This document shows, piece after piece, positions 45,678 through 55,071 of a stretch of 64,000 nt of DNA. This stretch comes from Methylolobus aquaticus. GTDB lineage: Bacteria; Pseudomonadota; Gammaproteobacteria; Methylococcales; Methylococcaceae. The notes below the pieces were generated by a model that saw nothing but the letters and a program-made list of their open reading frames with translations, was not told the origin of the DNA and did no database searches. The stretch's first letter is position 1, and each line of letters begins with the position of its first letter. The DNA lies in assembly GCA_004168015.1 (NCBI GenBank), contig SEYW01000007.1, positions 1-64,000 of the forward strand, in the 5' to 3' direction. Position numbers and translations under genes: made by a program.

Positions 45678-47435
45678 ATGAACTATCCAAATTGCCACCG
45701 TAATCTTTTACCCCAAAGCGCCGCACTCAACTTGCATCGACTCGCCCAGGCCGATGGTGATCTGCCGCCCGATACGGATCACGTCGAATCGCCGCTTGGG
45801 TGGCCCGGGAGTATTGATCCATTAAACTCTTGCCAGCCTGACCAGAAGCAACCGGAGCACTTGAGGAAACGGCATCGACCACTTACCGAAAAGCCATTGG
45901 GTAATACCGGGGCACACCGGAACCGGCTTCTGTCATCACTGCTGGGGATCAGCTTGTTTTCCGTTCTGCTGCCTCAAATAGGATGGTCCAACGAGATCCC
46001 GATTTCCCCCGGCACGCCGCCGGCCATCGCCGAGGACGGGCTCTGCTCCCTGATGGAGGCGATCATCAACGCCAACAACGACGCCGCCATACAAGTTGAT
46101 TGTCCCGCCGGACAGGGCGCGGATACGCTCGTTCTGCCTCCGGCGAGCACCCAGGAGCTGACGGCGGTTCACAACCGGACGTATGGGGTCACCGGTCTTC
46201 CCATCATTGCATCGGATATCACGATTCAAGGGAACGGCAGCAGTATCGTTCGGAACAGCAGTGCGCCGTCGTTTCGTCTAATGGCGGTGACCGGCACCCT
46301 GACTCTCCGGAACATCACGCTTCAAGGCGGGAGACAACCGGACTGGGAGGGCGATGGCGTCCGTAACGGCGGCTGCGCCATACTGATTTATGAAGGCAGC
46401 GTTGACATCGAGAACAGCACGCTAGCCGACAACTCCTGTTTCTACCGAGGTGGTGGTATCTATAACGTTGATGGGCACCTTAAGCTGACGGATAGCACCG
46501 TCACGGGTAACACGGGAAGCACAGGTGGAGGGCTAGCCCAACTCCATGGCCAAGCAGAGATTTCTAGGGTGACCTTCTCAGGAAATACCGCGGCAAAAAA
46601 CGATGGCGGCGCTATTTACGGCGGCGCCAGCATTCTGACGATATCCGACTCGACCGTCCGGGACAATAACGCATTTTATGGTGGGGGTATACGTCAGGAA
46701 TGGGATAGCCAGGGAACAATCCGCAATTGCGTCATAAGTAACAATCTTGCAAGAACGTCGGGGGGCGGAGTTGAAAATGGCGCTTTCGCTACCATGACGA
46801 TTTTTAACAGCACCATATCGGGGAACGTGTCCAACGGCCTCGGCGGAGGACTGACCGGAACGACTTCCCATAACGGACTCGTGGTCGTCAGCACGACCAT
46901 CAGCGGTAACACGTCCCGAACGAGCGGAGGGGGACTCTCCGTCTGGGGCGAAGGCCTAACCACACTGACCCGCAGTACCGTCGCCTTCAATCACGCCAAT
47001 ACCCGGGGCGGTGGCGTGTATGTCTCGAACAGCCCTACCGTGCTTTCCAACACGATCGTCACCGGAAATACGACCGGCGGCAGCGGCCCGGAGATCAGTT
47101 GCACCGGGAATCTGTGCGCACGCTATGCCCTGGTCAATCACTACAACCTGCTCGGGCACAGCGGCTCCGCGGGGTTAGCAGGCGTCTCCGCCGGCAACCG
47201 GGATGTCGTGCCGACCCAAGCGCCGGCACAGATTCTGGATCCGAGTCTCGCCAATAATGGCGGTCCGACTCCCACACATGCGTTGCTGCCAGGAAGCGCG
47301 GCCGTGGATGCAGGCGATCCCGATTATCAGAAGGTTATCTATGGGCGTGACAGGATCTACGACCAGCGGGGTGAAGGCTTCCTGCGTATGCGGGGAGCGA
47401 ATATGGATATCGGGGCTTTCGAAGTTCAACCGTAG
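45678..47435 (+). CDS. Right-handed beta-helix surface protein with CSLREA-like motif
   Basis: These 585 residues have a hydrophobic signal or anchor near residues 78-105 after a long charged leader. CSLMEAIINANNDA is a CSLREA-type motif. More than a dozen helix turns of the form N-S-T-[IV]-S-G-N follow, each about 22-25 residues, ending with the choice-of-anchor-Q-like NNGGPTPTHALLPGSAAVDAGD. Such beta-helices are secreted adhesins or polysaccharide-active proteins. The start at 45678 is uncertain, as the leader before the hydrophobic part is unusually long. Confidence 0.72.
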   Translation: MNYPNCHRNLLPQSAALNLHRLAQADGDLPPDTDHVESPLGWPGSIDPLNSCQPDQKQPEHLRKRHRPLTEKPLGNTGAHRNRLLSSLLGISLFSVLLPQIGWSNEIPISPGTPPAIAEDGLCSLMEAIINANNDAAIQVDCPAGQGADTLVLPPASTQELTAVHNRTYGVTGLPIIASDITIQGNGSSIVRNSSAPSFRLMAVTGTLTLRNITLQGGRQPDWEGDGVRNGGCAILIYEGSVDIENSTLADNSCFYRGGGIYNVDGHLKLTDSTVTGNTGSTGGGLAQLHGQAEISRVTFSGNTAAKNDGGAIYGGASILTISDSTVRDNNAFYGGGIRQEWDSQGTIRNCVISNNLARTSGGGVENGAFATMTIFNSTISGNVSNGLGGGLTGTTSHNGLVVVSTTISGNTSRTSGGGLSVWGEGLTTLTRSTVAFNHANTRGGGVYVSNSPTVLSNTIVTGNTTGGSGPEISCTGNLCARYALVNHYNLLGHSGSAGLAGVSAGNRDVVPTQAPAQILDPSLANNGGPTPTHALLPGSAAVDAGDPDYQKVIYGRDRIYDQRGEGFLRMRGANMDIGAFEVQP

Positions 47436-47868
47436 GCGGACTCTGGCCGGTTGCAGGGGAATCAGAACTGGGGCAGCGGACCGGCCGTGGCGCGGCGCGC
47501 AAGGACGCACAGGACACCGCCAGCCAGGCCCCTGAGCGACAGAGATTCGGCAGGGCGCCGAGCGGTCCGGGGGTACCGGGCGCAGCCATCACGCTGGGCA
47601 TGCCAAGGATGCGCGGGCAATGTATGTGACCGGACACGCCACTCGGACTGCAAGGACTCAGGCAGCCGCCCCTGACGAAGCGACGGGCGGCATCCCGGGT
47701 AGAATAGCGACCGGACTGGGGGGGGTAGGCCGCATTGGACTCGGTGTCCGATGCGACCGATCCCCTTTGGTGGCCCCGTCTGAGGCGGGGCCTTAAGGCT
47801 TCCTACTTCCCGCGACTACCGGATTTTCCGGATTCGGCGCGGCATTTCCCTCTCAGGCCGATCTTGAC
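47436..47868. other. Convergent intergenic region with two hairpins
   Basis: The genes on both sides end here. No gene is supported in the first 290 bases; the last part holds the hairpins described separately. Confidence 0.35.
47731..47792. terminator. Two hairpins, likely bidirectional terminator
   Basis: CGCATTGGAC (47731-47740) pairs with GTCCGATGCG (47746-47755) with one G-T, and GGCCCCG (47772-47778) pairs with CGGGGCC (47786-47792). They lie between convergent genes, where termination is expected. T-runs are weak. Confidence 0.45.
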
Positions 47869-49233
47869 CTACTCCGCGCACAGCGTGTTTTCTGGGCAGG
47901 CGGTATTGATGTATCCACCACGCTGCCTAATGATCTCCAGCGTGTCGAAGAAGTCATACGACACACCAGGATTCCATCTCTTCTCGAAGAACCACCAAAA
48001 CAGATGGTTGGCATTGATCCCGTTGGGATCGGTGACCGCAAAGTCAAAGACCTGATCCAGCGTCAGAAGCCCATCGCCGATCGGATCGGACGAAAAGGTC
48101 AGATGGGTTGCGTTTACTGCCATCAGGATCGGCACCTTGCCTGCATACGCCGCAGTCAGTTCGGGAACGAACTCGGTCACGACCAGGGGACTGGTATCAG
48201 GTCCACCGACGCCGATCCCATTGCGGTAGAGATGCTCCATGAGTTCATACTCATTCGGCGACGTACGAAAGTTCAGCTGCAGTACGCTCAGGGTGCTCGG
48301 GTAGGAAGTCGCGAATGCGGAGGCGAGCCGTTTCAGCTCATCGACATAAGTTCGCGGCGTCGCGCCATCCGTCAAGGCTACCGTCGTGGCGCTCTCTTCG
48401 GTCACGATCGCCTCGATGAACGGCTCACCATCGAATTCCGCCCCCAACGCCGCATGGAGCGCAATCAGCCGATCCATGACCGCCGGCACCCAGCGTTTCG
48501 CGATACACCCCGGCCGCTGCAGATTCTGAGTCGTGAACTTTATCATGCCGCCCAAATATTCGGGATCCGTCTTCATGTAATCCGGCGTGCAGGCATCCTC
48601 TCGTTCGGCGCGGTAGGCCTTGTCCGATATCTGCAACACCAAACGCTTGCCCCTGATGCGCAAGAATGCCAGGTCGCTCCGGATCCTGGAAAAATCGTAC
48701 ACACCTTTTGCCGTCTCAAGATTGCCCCAATGATAAGAGAGCATGACGCCCTTCATCTCCGGGATGGCCGCGATCCTGTTCAGACTGGTATTGTTGTAGA
48801 GCACGCCCAATTGCGCATAGTGCCCGGGATTCCACTTTTTGGGCCCGAACTGCGTGACAGGAGGAGCCACCGCCTGAGCGGAAAGCGAAATGGTCTGGTC
48901 GGCGATCGAACCGTCTACCAGCGCCGTGTCGGCATGAGTAGCAGCCTCTTCGGGTGCAAACACGATATCCATCGTGCAACTTGCCCCAGCCTTCAACCAC
49001 CAAGGACAGGTGTTTGCTACCCTCGTGAACGCGGGATTACTGAAGGTGATCCCCCACACCCGCTCGGACCATTGCGCACTCGAGTTCGTTACCACGATCC
49101 GTACGGGTGCGCTCGTTTGATGAATCTGGACTTGGCCGAAGTCCACGGTGGATGGTGACACCGTAACACCCCAAGCCACATTACTCGCCAGCAACGCGAC
49201 CAAAACGCGCGCCATGTGACAGTATTTGCTCAT
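47869..49233 (-). CDS. Secreted protein, choice-of-anchor-D domain plus barrel-like domain (paralogue B)
   Basis: These 454 residues start at ATG 49233 behind a GGGGGGA ribosome site, with a signal peptide at residues 7-25. The Ig-like domain reads VSPSTVDFGQVQIH. The barrel-like part (KKWNPGHYAQLGVLYN, SYHWGNLETAKGVYDF, AIVTEESATT, GINANHLFWWF) matches paralogue A closely from end to end. Both proteins carry paired Cys near the C-terminus (CPEN). The pair flanks the beta-helix gene, and all three are probably exported surface proteins. Confidence 0.65.
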   Translation of the reverse strand: MSKYCHMARVLVALLASNVAWGVTVSPSTVDFGQVQIHQTSAPVRIVVTNSSAQWSERVWGITFSNPAFTRVANTCPWWLKAGASCTMDIVFAPEEAATHADTALVDGSIADQTISLSAQAVAPPVTQFGPKKWNPGHYAQLGVLYNNTSLNRIAAIPEMKGVMLSYHWGNLETAKGVYDFSRIRSDLAFLRIRGKRLVLQISDKAYRAEREDACTPDYMKTDPEYLGGMIKFTTQNLQRPGCIAKRWVPAVMDRLIALHAALGAEFDGEPFIEAIVTEESATTVALTDGATPRTYVDELKRLASAFATSYPSTLSVLQLNFRTSPNEYELMEHLYRNGIGVGGPDTSPLVVTEFVPELTAAYAGKVPILMAVNATHLTFSSDPIGDGLLTLDQVFDFAVTDPNGINANHLFWWFFEKRWNPGVSYDFFDTLEIIRQRGGYINTACPENTLCAE

Positions 49234-50066
49234 AGATCCCCCCAAAGGTCATTGATGCCTGTCTAGGCGAAACCGCCCGAAGCAAGCTCTGCAAATCCTT
49301 GGATCGGGCGTTCCTGGATGGCCGAAGCCAACCGCACCAACATCGCTGGATGCAGGCACAGTATATCTTTAGGCATATCCTATGCCACGTATTAGATGCG
49401 GCGCGAATAATGCATTTCGTGCCTGGTTACACAGCTTGTGAACTAGGGCGAGGGATAGGTATCTCTTCCGGGATATGTCTGAGAACGCTTCTCAGAAATA
49501 GTCATCGGCCTTTATCCGGCGGGCTTGCAGCCATCCGGAGCCAGGCAAACAACGCACTCGACAGCCCCCTAATCGCACCACGATCTGCTCCTTTTCCGCG
49601 GGTTTGGTCCCTTGGTCCGGTATTTCAATCACCCAAATATGGCATAGGCCTCAGCATCTCGCCGGCCAACAAAGATCAGCCTGTCGATCACAGCGATAAG
49701 AAGACGAGTCGAGCCCGCCCGTCACCCAGTAAAGACGTCACGGGATGTTCCACAAGGACGCGCTCATCCGGGCAGTGGCGGCTTAGGCGGTCGGTTAGCG
49801 TCCCGCGACGACCGGCCTGAACACGACAGACAACAGGCCCTAGGATGAAGAGTGGTTAAGATCTTTTACGGGCCATGCAGCCTGGAACGCGTGGACCCAC
49901 ACGGAGAACCTGCGGTCGTCCGGGTTAGTGGGCTTGAACTGGGAGACGATGCCGGTGTGGCAAGGACAGGGCGGGCAGTGGCGACAGGGAATGGAGCGGG
50001 ACGCGAACCGGCGCCGCCCGCCACTGTTCAGCGGCGTGGAAGCGGGCGGATATCGACCATCGATGC
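49234..50066. other. Stretch without a supported gene
   Basis: These 833 bases hold no convincing gene; an open frame at 49299-49820 is not accompanied by a ribosome site or recognisable sequence. The promoter of the secreted-protein gene should lie just above 49233. The base composition is mixed, in line with the accessory stretch to the left. Confidence 0.3.
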
Positions 50067-51269
50067 TCAGATCAGGGGAGCGCCGACCTCGCGACCGGCG
50101 GCCCGGCAAGCCGGTTCGCGCGAGGCCTGAATCTCCTGATCAGTCAGATAACAGCCGGGGTCCTCGGCCCACGGGTCGCCGGTAGTCTGGTGGGCGCGGA
50201 CACGCGTGTTCCCATTGCAGATGTCGAGATGGGCGCACGCGCCGCAGCGGCCCTTGACCGGCCGCGGATCCTGTTTGAGTCCCGCCATCAGCGGATCGCT
50301 CGTATCGAGCCAGATCGCCGAGAAAGGCCGGTCACGGACATTGCCGAGCCCGTAATGCCACCAGAACGTGTCGGGATGAACGTTGCCGAGATTGTCGATA
50401 TTGGCGATGTTGACGCCGGAGGCGTTGCCGCCCCAGGCGGTCAGCTTGGCGCGCAGCGCGGGGACGCGGTCCGGGAAACGCGCCTTCGCCCAGTGCAGCA
50501 GGTAAACCCCGTCTGCATCGTTGTTGCCGGTCACGAATTCCGCCGGGTTACCCGCGCGAAGCCGTTCCAGGCAAGTCTCGAACAGCCGGTCCATGACCTG
50601 CCGGGTCATCAGGTAGACCGCATCGTCCTTGCGGTTGCGGTTGCCGCGGCCGCCGTAATTGAGATGCGAAAGATAAAACTTGTCTACGCGCTCCCGCTCC
50701 ATCAGGTCGAGCATGCCCGGAAAATCGGCGAAGTTGTCGCGGGTCAGCGTGAAGCGCAGGCCGACCTTCAGTCCGTGGGCTACGCACAGCCGGACGCCGG
50801 CCAGCGAGCGTTCGAAAGAGCCCTTGCTGCGCCGAAAGGCGTCATGTGTGTCGCGCAGACCGTCCAGGCTGACCCCGACGTAATCGAAGCCAACCGCGGC
50901 GATGCGATCGATGTTCTCGTCGGTGATCAGCGTCCCGTTGCTGGACAGCCCGACATAGAAGCCGAGTCCTTTCGCCCGAGCGGCGATGTCATAGATGTCA
51001 GGCCGCAGCAGCGGCTCGCCGCCCGACAGGATCAGCACCGGGACGCGGAAAGCCTTGAGGTCGTCCATGACCGTGAACACCTCGTCAGTGCTCAGTTCAC
51101 CCGGAAAGTCGATGTCGGCAGATGTCGTGTAGCAGTGCTTGCACGCCAGATTGCAGCGCCGGACCAAATTCCAGATGACGACCGGACCAGGCAGGACGCG
51201 CCGGCGCGGCACGGCCGGCGGCGGCGAGGGCGTCAGCAGTTCCTGGATGTAGGGGGTGATGCGAAACAT
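50067..51269 (-). CDS. nirJ: Heme d1 biosynthesis radical SAM protein NirJ
   Basis: This is a 400-residue radical SAM enzyme. The cluster motif is CNLACKHCYT (CxxxCxxC), followed by ILSGGEPLLR. A C-terminal Cys-rich region (GRCGACAHLDICNGN) would bind a second Fe-S cluster, as in SPASM-type proteins. NirJ replaces two propionate side chains of didecarboxysiroheme with oxo groups on the way to heme d1. It is the last gene of the nir run here and follows nirH by 15 bases. Confidence 0.93.
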   Translation of the reverse strand: MFRITPYIQELLTPSPPPAVPRRRVLPGPVVIWNLVRRCNLACKHCYTTSADIDFPGELSTDEVFTVMDDLKAFRVPVLILSGGEPLLRPDIYDIAARAKGLGFYVGLSSNGTLITDENIDRIAAVGFDYVGVSLDGLRDTHDAFRRSKGSFERSLAGVRLCVAHGLKVGLRFTLTRDNFADFPGMLDLMERERVDKFYLSHLNYGGRGNRNRKDDAVYLMTRQVMDRLFETCLERLRAGNPAEFVTGNNDADGVYLLHWAKARFPDRVPALRAKLTAWGGNASGVNIANIDNLGNVHPDTFWWHYGLGNVRDRPFSAIWLDTSDPLMAGLKQDPRPVKGRCGACAHLDICNGNTRVRAHQTTGDPWAEDPGCYLTDQEIQASREPACRAAGREVGAPLI

Positions 51270-51284
51270 GAGGTCGCGGCAGGG

Positions 51285-51773
51285 CTAGGACTGCAGCCGC
51301 AGCCCGGTTTTCTTCAGGATCCGCGTGCTGTACAGCACGCTACGGCCCCGCACCGCCGCACCGAGGACCTCGGCAATCCGATCCGCCTCACGCTCGACAT
51401 CGGCCCGCGTCCGCCCGTGCACCATCGCGAACAGGTTGTACGGCCAGTCCGGCAGATGGCGCGGCCGGTGGTAGCAATGGCTGACCGAGGGCATCCGCCC
51501 GACCCGCTCGCCGAGTTCGTCGACGCGCTCGTCCGGCACGTCCCAGACCGTCATGCCGTTGGCCGTGTAGCCGATGCGGTAATGGTTCGGCACCACCCCG
51601 ATGCGACGGATCACCCCTCGATCGAGCATGTGCTTCAGCCGCCTCATGACTTCATCGGGCGGCAGATCGAGCTGCTCGGCCAGCGTGTGGTAAGGCCTGG
51701 GCGTCAGCGGCAGACCGGCCTGAGTCGCCAGGATCAGGCGGCGGTCGATGTCGTCGAGGGCAGGCATCTCCAT
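51285..51773 (-). CDS. nirH: Siroheme decarboxylase subunit NirH
   Basis: The 162-residue Lrp/AsnC-like protein has an N-terminal helix-turn-helix (DDIDRRLILATQAGLPLTPRPY) and a C-terminal ferredoxin-like domain. NirD, L, G and H together decarboxylate siroheme, the first special step of heme d1 formation. The gene follows nirG by three bases. Confidence 0.88.
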   Translation of the reverse strand: MEMPALDDIDRRLILATQAGLPLTPRPYHTLAEQLDLPPDEVMRRLKHMLDRGVIRRIGVVPNHYRIGYTANGMTVWDVPDERVDELGERVGRMPSVSHCYHRPRHLPDWPYNLFAMVHGRTRADVEREADRIAEVLGAAVRGRSVLYSTRILKKTGLRLQS

Positions 51774-51776
51774 GGC

Positions 51777-52220
51777 TCAAACGGCAAAATGCAGGCCGAC
51801 GAAGTATTCGGTGATCTTCGGCATGTCGTAGACGGTCAGGCCGGTAGCAGCCTCGATCTCGCGCAACACGGCGCGGCGCCGCTCGGGGGTTTCGGTCGCC
51901 AGCACGAACCACATGTTCAGCGCATGGTCGCGGGCGTAGTTGTGCGCGACCTCGGGGAACGCATTGACCCGCTCGGCAATGGCGTCGAACTCGGCCTCGG
52001 GCACTTTCATCGCGGCAAGGCTCAGTGCCCCCCCGAGCCGCTCGGCGTGGTACAGCGGCCCGAAACGGCTCAGCAGGCCCTGATCGAGCAGACCCCGAAT
52101 GACACCAATCAACTCGTCCTCGCTCAGTCCCAGCTTCTCCCCGGCCTCGAGAAACGGCCGCTCGCAAACCGGGAATCCGCCCTGCAGGCGATTGATGACT
52201 GCCCGCTCGGTCTCGGTCAT
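51777..52220 (-). CDS. nirG: Siroheme decarboxylase subunit NirG
   Basis: This 147-residue AsnC-like paralogue has a short wHTH region (INRLQGGFPVCERPFLEAGEKLGLSEDELI in part) and the conserved YARDHALNMWFVLATE strand typical of the D/G half of the decarboxylase. It overlaps nirL by four bases and should form a heteromeric enzyme with NirH, NirL and NirD. Confidence 0.87.
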   Translation of the reverse strand: MTETERAVINRLQGGFPVCERPFLEAGEKLGLSEDELIGVIRGLLDQGLLSRFGPLYHAERLGGALSLAAMKVPEAEFDAIAERVNAFPEVAHNYARDHALNMWFVLATETPERRRAVLREIEAATGLTVYDMPKITEYFVGLHFAV

Positions 52221-52759
52221 GCCGGGCTCATCCGGCCGGACCGTGTGTCGCCGGTGGGTACTTCCGCCAGATAGCGCGCCCCGCGCTGCTTGAAGCAGCG
52301 GTTGCTGAACAGCACGGCGCGAGGCGTATCGGTCAATCCACAGGCTTCCGCGAGCAACTCGATCTGGGCGTTCACGCTGTGACGGTCACGTCCGTGGATC
52401 ATGCAGAACAGGTTGTAGGGCCAGTCCTCGCCCCGACGGGGCCGTCGATAGCACAGGGTTACAAACTCGTGGGCGCTCATCCGGCGCCCGATGTCGCCGA
52501 CGCGGTCATCGGGGACATCCCAGACCACCATTGCATTGGCTCGGTAGCCCAGCGGGCGGTGGCGCACGACGACACCGAGCCGCTTGATCAGCCCTTCGCG
52601 CACCCAGCGCGACACGGTGTCGACGACCTCACCTTCACTCAAGCCGACCCGCTCGCCCAATGCTGCATAAGGGCGAGGCGTCAACGGCAAGCCGGATTGA
52701 ATGGCTTCCAGCAGGCGCGCCAGCCTGGGATCTTCACGCGGATCGTTCACCGTCGCCAC
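52217..52759 (-). CDS. nirL: Siroheme decarboxylase subunit NirL
   Basis: This AsnC-like protein of 180 residues begins at GTG 52759. LTPRPYAALGERVGLSEGEVV is the winged-helix part, and VTLCYRRPRRGEDWPYNLFCMIHGRD carries the conserved YRRP...WPYNLF pattern shared with NirH. The long C-terminal tail is usual for the L/H half. It follows nirD by three bases. Confidence 0.87.
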   Translation of the reverse strand: MATVNDPREDPRLARLLEAIQSGLPLTPRPYAALGERVGLSEGEVVDTVSRWVREGLIKRLGVVVRHRPLGYRANAMVVWDVPDDRVGDIGRRMSAHEFVTLCYRRPRRGEDWPYNLFCMIHGRDRHSVNAQIELLAEACGLTDTPRAVLFSNRCFKQRGARYLAEVPTGDTRSGRMSPA

Positions 52760-52762
52760 GCG

Positions 52763-53227
52763 TCAGTCCTCCCAGCGCAGCGGGAAACCGAGATCGATAT
52801 GGAATTCCTCAAGCAGCGGCAGGGACAGGACCGGAAGACCGGTCGCCGCCTCGATCTGCGCGAGAACCTCGCTCAGGCGTGCCTCGTCCCTCGCGGTCAA
52901 CACGAACCACAGGTTATAGCGATGCTCGCGCTCGTAGTTGTGATTGACCTCGGTAAAGGTGTTCACCAACGCCGCCACTTCCTCCAACCGTTCCGGAGGC
53001 ACCGCGACTGCCGCCAGTGTGCTGGCACCAAGGCGGTTGGGCGCGAATACCGGCCCGACGCGGCTGATCACGCCGCCGGTCTGCAGCGACTGCAGGTGGG
53101 ACAGCACGGCTTCCTCGTCAACTCCCAAGGCGTCCGCGATCTCCCGGTAAGGGGTCGGCGTCAATGGCAGGTCACGCTGGAAATCGTTCAGCAGATGCTG
53201 CTGCAAGACAGAAAGCGCGGTGGCCAT
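52763..53227 (-). CDS. nirD: Siroheme decarboxylase subunit NirD
   Basis: This 154-residue AsnC-like protein starts at ATG 53227, one base after nirF; the open frame upstream is shadow. It has LTPTPYREIADALGVDEEAVL, then NHNYEREHRYNLWFVLTARD, the D/G-type signature. It is a partner of NirL, G and H. Confidence 0.88.
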   Translation of the reverse strand: MATALSVLQQHLLNDFQRDLPLTPTPYREIADALGVDEEAVLSHLQSLQTGGVISRVGPVFAPNRLGASTLAAVAVPPERLEEVAALVNTFTEVNHNYEREHRYNLWFVLTARDEARLSEVLAQIEAATGLPVLSLPLLEEFHIDLGFPLRWED

Positions 53228-53228
53228 G

Positions 53229-54395
53229 TCACAGTCCGAGACGGTGCGCGCGTGCCGTGAAAAAGATGCCGCTGGGCTTGTCTGCCGGCAGCCGCGCCTT
53301 CTCTTCGAAGGTCTCGGTGTCGTAAACGACCAGGCGGTCGTCATCGCGCGCGGACACCCAGATTTCCTCGCCCTTGGGCGTGAACTCCATGTGCAGCACC
53401 GCCTTGCCCGGTGCCAGCCGCTTGACCACGCTGAGGGTCTGGGTATCGATCACATGCAGCTTGTCGTTGTCGGGCAGCGCGAAATTGACCCAGATCTGCC
53501 GGTCGTCCGGCCGCGCGATCACGAACACCGGCTGGCCTTCGAGCGGGATGCGCTTGACGACCTCCCAAGAGCGGCGGTCGACGACCAGCATCTCGTGATG
53601 GCCGACCGCCGGCAGGAACCAGTAGTCGCCGACCAGCGCCCGGCCTTCGAGGTGCGGCATCTTGAACACCGGCAGTTTCTCGTCGGTCTTCGCATAGACC
53701 GGCAGAATCCGCTTGACCCCGGCGTCGAGATTCCACAGATCGAGCAGCGCCAAACCCTCCTCGCCGAACAGTCCGGCGATATAGTACCGGCCGTCCGGAG
53801 AGATGAGCGCATCGTAGGGTTCCTTCCCCGCCTTGAACTTCTGGACCTTGGGCGCTTTGGGATCATGCAGATCCGCGACCCAGATTTCGCCCGCTTCGAA
53901 CAGGCAGAACACGAAGCGCTGCCCGGGCGCGTCGACCAGACCGACGACCTTGGACAACTGTCCGTTGCCGTACTCGGCCGGAATGTCGGCGACCCGCTCC
54001 AGCGTTTCGGCAGAAAACACCCGCACGCCGCCCGGCGTGTAATTGGACGTCGCGAGCAGGCGCCCATCCTGCGATATCGCGCCGCCGACGCTGTTGTGGG
54101 CCTGTTCGGCGCGCTTCGCGACGTTACCCGCCAACAGGTCCAGTTTGGTCAGCGCGCCGTCGCGGCCGAACAGGTAGGCGTAGCGCTCGTCACGCGAGAA
54201 AACCGCCGTCGCGTGGGACAGGTCGCCCAGGCCGGTAATCCGGCCGATGCGGGTCCTGTGGGTCGTGTCGACGATCTGCACGCTGCCCTCGGCGCGCTCG
54301 ACGACGACACCGAGATCGCCGGTACCGCGAAGCTCGGCGCCGACCGCCAAGGACAGAGGGACCAGCAGAGCGAGCAGACGAACCAGGAACTTCAT
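53229..54395 (-). CDS. nirF: Heme d1 biosynthesis protein NirF
   Basis: These 388 residues have a signal peptide (about 1-20) and an eight-bladed propeller related to the d1 domain of NirS, without a c-type heme. Visible motifs are SHATAVFSRDERYAYLFGRDG (a heme-facing His), HMEFTPKGEEIWVSARDD and PSGIFFTARAHRLGL. NirF acts in the periplasm late in heme d1 synthesis. Its start overlaps nirC as ATGA. Confidence 0.92.
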   Translation of the reverse strand: MKFLVRLLALLVPLSLAVGAELRGTGDLGVVVERAEGSVQIVDTTHRTRIGRITGLGDLSHATAVFSRDERYAYLFGRDGALTKLDLLAGNVAKRAEQAHNSVGGAISQDGRLLATSNYTPGGVRVFSAETLERVADIPAEYGNGQLSKVVGLVDAPGQRFVFCLFEAGEIWVADLHDPKAPKVQKFKAGKEPYDALISPDGRYYIAGLFGEEGLALLDLWNLDAGVKRILPVYAKTDEKLPVFKMPHLEGRALVGDYWFLPAVGHHEMLVVDRRSWEVVKRIPLEGQPVFVIARPDDRQIWVNFALPDNDKLHVIDTQTLSVVKRLAPGKAVLHMEFTPKGEEIWVSARDDDRLVVYDTETFEEKARLPADKPSGIFFTARAHRLGL

Positions 54396-54700
54396 TGGGG
54401 GTTACGCAGTTGATTAACCAGCCACTCGGCTTCGTCCGCGGTCAGGAAATCCCGCCACGGAGGCATCGCCGTACCGGGGCGACCATTCATAATCGTATCG
54501 ATCAGGGTCGAGTCGGGTTTGCCGGCCAACGCCTCGGGCAACAACGGCGGCCCGAGCCCGCCCTTGAATTGCAGCCCATGGCAGGATCCGCAATCCTGCT
54601 TCAAAAAGTTGAGCAGTTGCTGCTGGCGCTCCGCCTTCAGCGTCTCGGCGTGGACGACCATCGGCGCCAGCAACAACCCCCAGGCTAACTCCTTGAGCAC
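54392..54700 (-). CDS. nirC: c-type cytochrome NirC
   Basis: This small exported cytochrome has 102 residues, a signal peptide and one heme site CGSCH. The segment GPPLLPEALAGKPDSTLID and MPPWRDFLTADEAEWLVNQL is typical of NirC, an electron carrier of the nir system. The start is GTG 54700, three bases after the previous stop. Confidence 0.88.
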   Translation of the reverse strand: MLKELAWGLLLAPMVVHAETLKAERQQQLLNFLKQDCGSCHGLQFKGGLGPPLLPEALAGKPDSTLIDTIMNGRPGTAMPPWRDFLTADEAEWLVNQLRNPQ

Positions 54701-54703
54701 CGG

Positions 54704-55018
54704 CTATTCGCAGCGCTTCAACGACGACAGGTACGCGGCGACATCGGCAATCTGCTCGTCCTTCAGGCTGGCCGCCATGTTGTTCATGATCGGCGCTTTT
54801 CGAGTCCCCTCACGGTACGCGGTCAGCGCCGAGCGCAGGTAGCTCTCTTTCTGTCCAGCGAGATTCGGAAAGGCATCGCCGGCACTGATGCCCGTGATAC
54901 CGTGACAAGCGGCGCAGACCGACTCGACCGTGGCCTTGCCGGCCTCCGGGTTCGCCGCTGCCGCCTGGCCGGCAGCCAGCGCGACGATCAGTGCGAACGG
55001 GACACGCAATCTGGACAT
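54704..55018 (-). CDS. c-type cytochrome, NirM-position electron donor
   Basis: These 104 residues have a signal peptide (about 1-22) and one CAACH heme site. AFPNLAGQKESYL, then MNNMAASLKDEQIADVAAYLSSL gives the Met ligand, making this a class I cytochrome c. It occupies the nirM position, where c551 donates electrons to NirS, but its sequence is nearer to general c4/c553-like cytochromes. ATG 55018 is preferred over an upstream frame that overlaps nirS. Confidence 0.82.
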   Translation of the reverse strand: MSRLRVPFALIVALAAGQAAAANPEAGKATVESVCAACHGITGISAGDAFPNLAGQKESYLRSALTAYREGTRKAPIMNNMAASLKDEQIADVAAYLSSLKRCE

Positions 55019-55071
55019 GGCATTTCTCCTGTCAGTTGGAGGATTACTCCAGGCACCCGGATCCGCGGGCG

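Noticed and set aside
50190..52274. A 694-codon plus-strand frame in the nir region
   Set aside because: It lies opposite nirJ, nirH and nirG, all of which have clear motifs and correct spacing.
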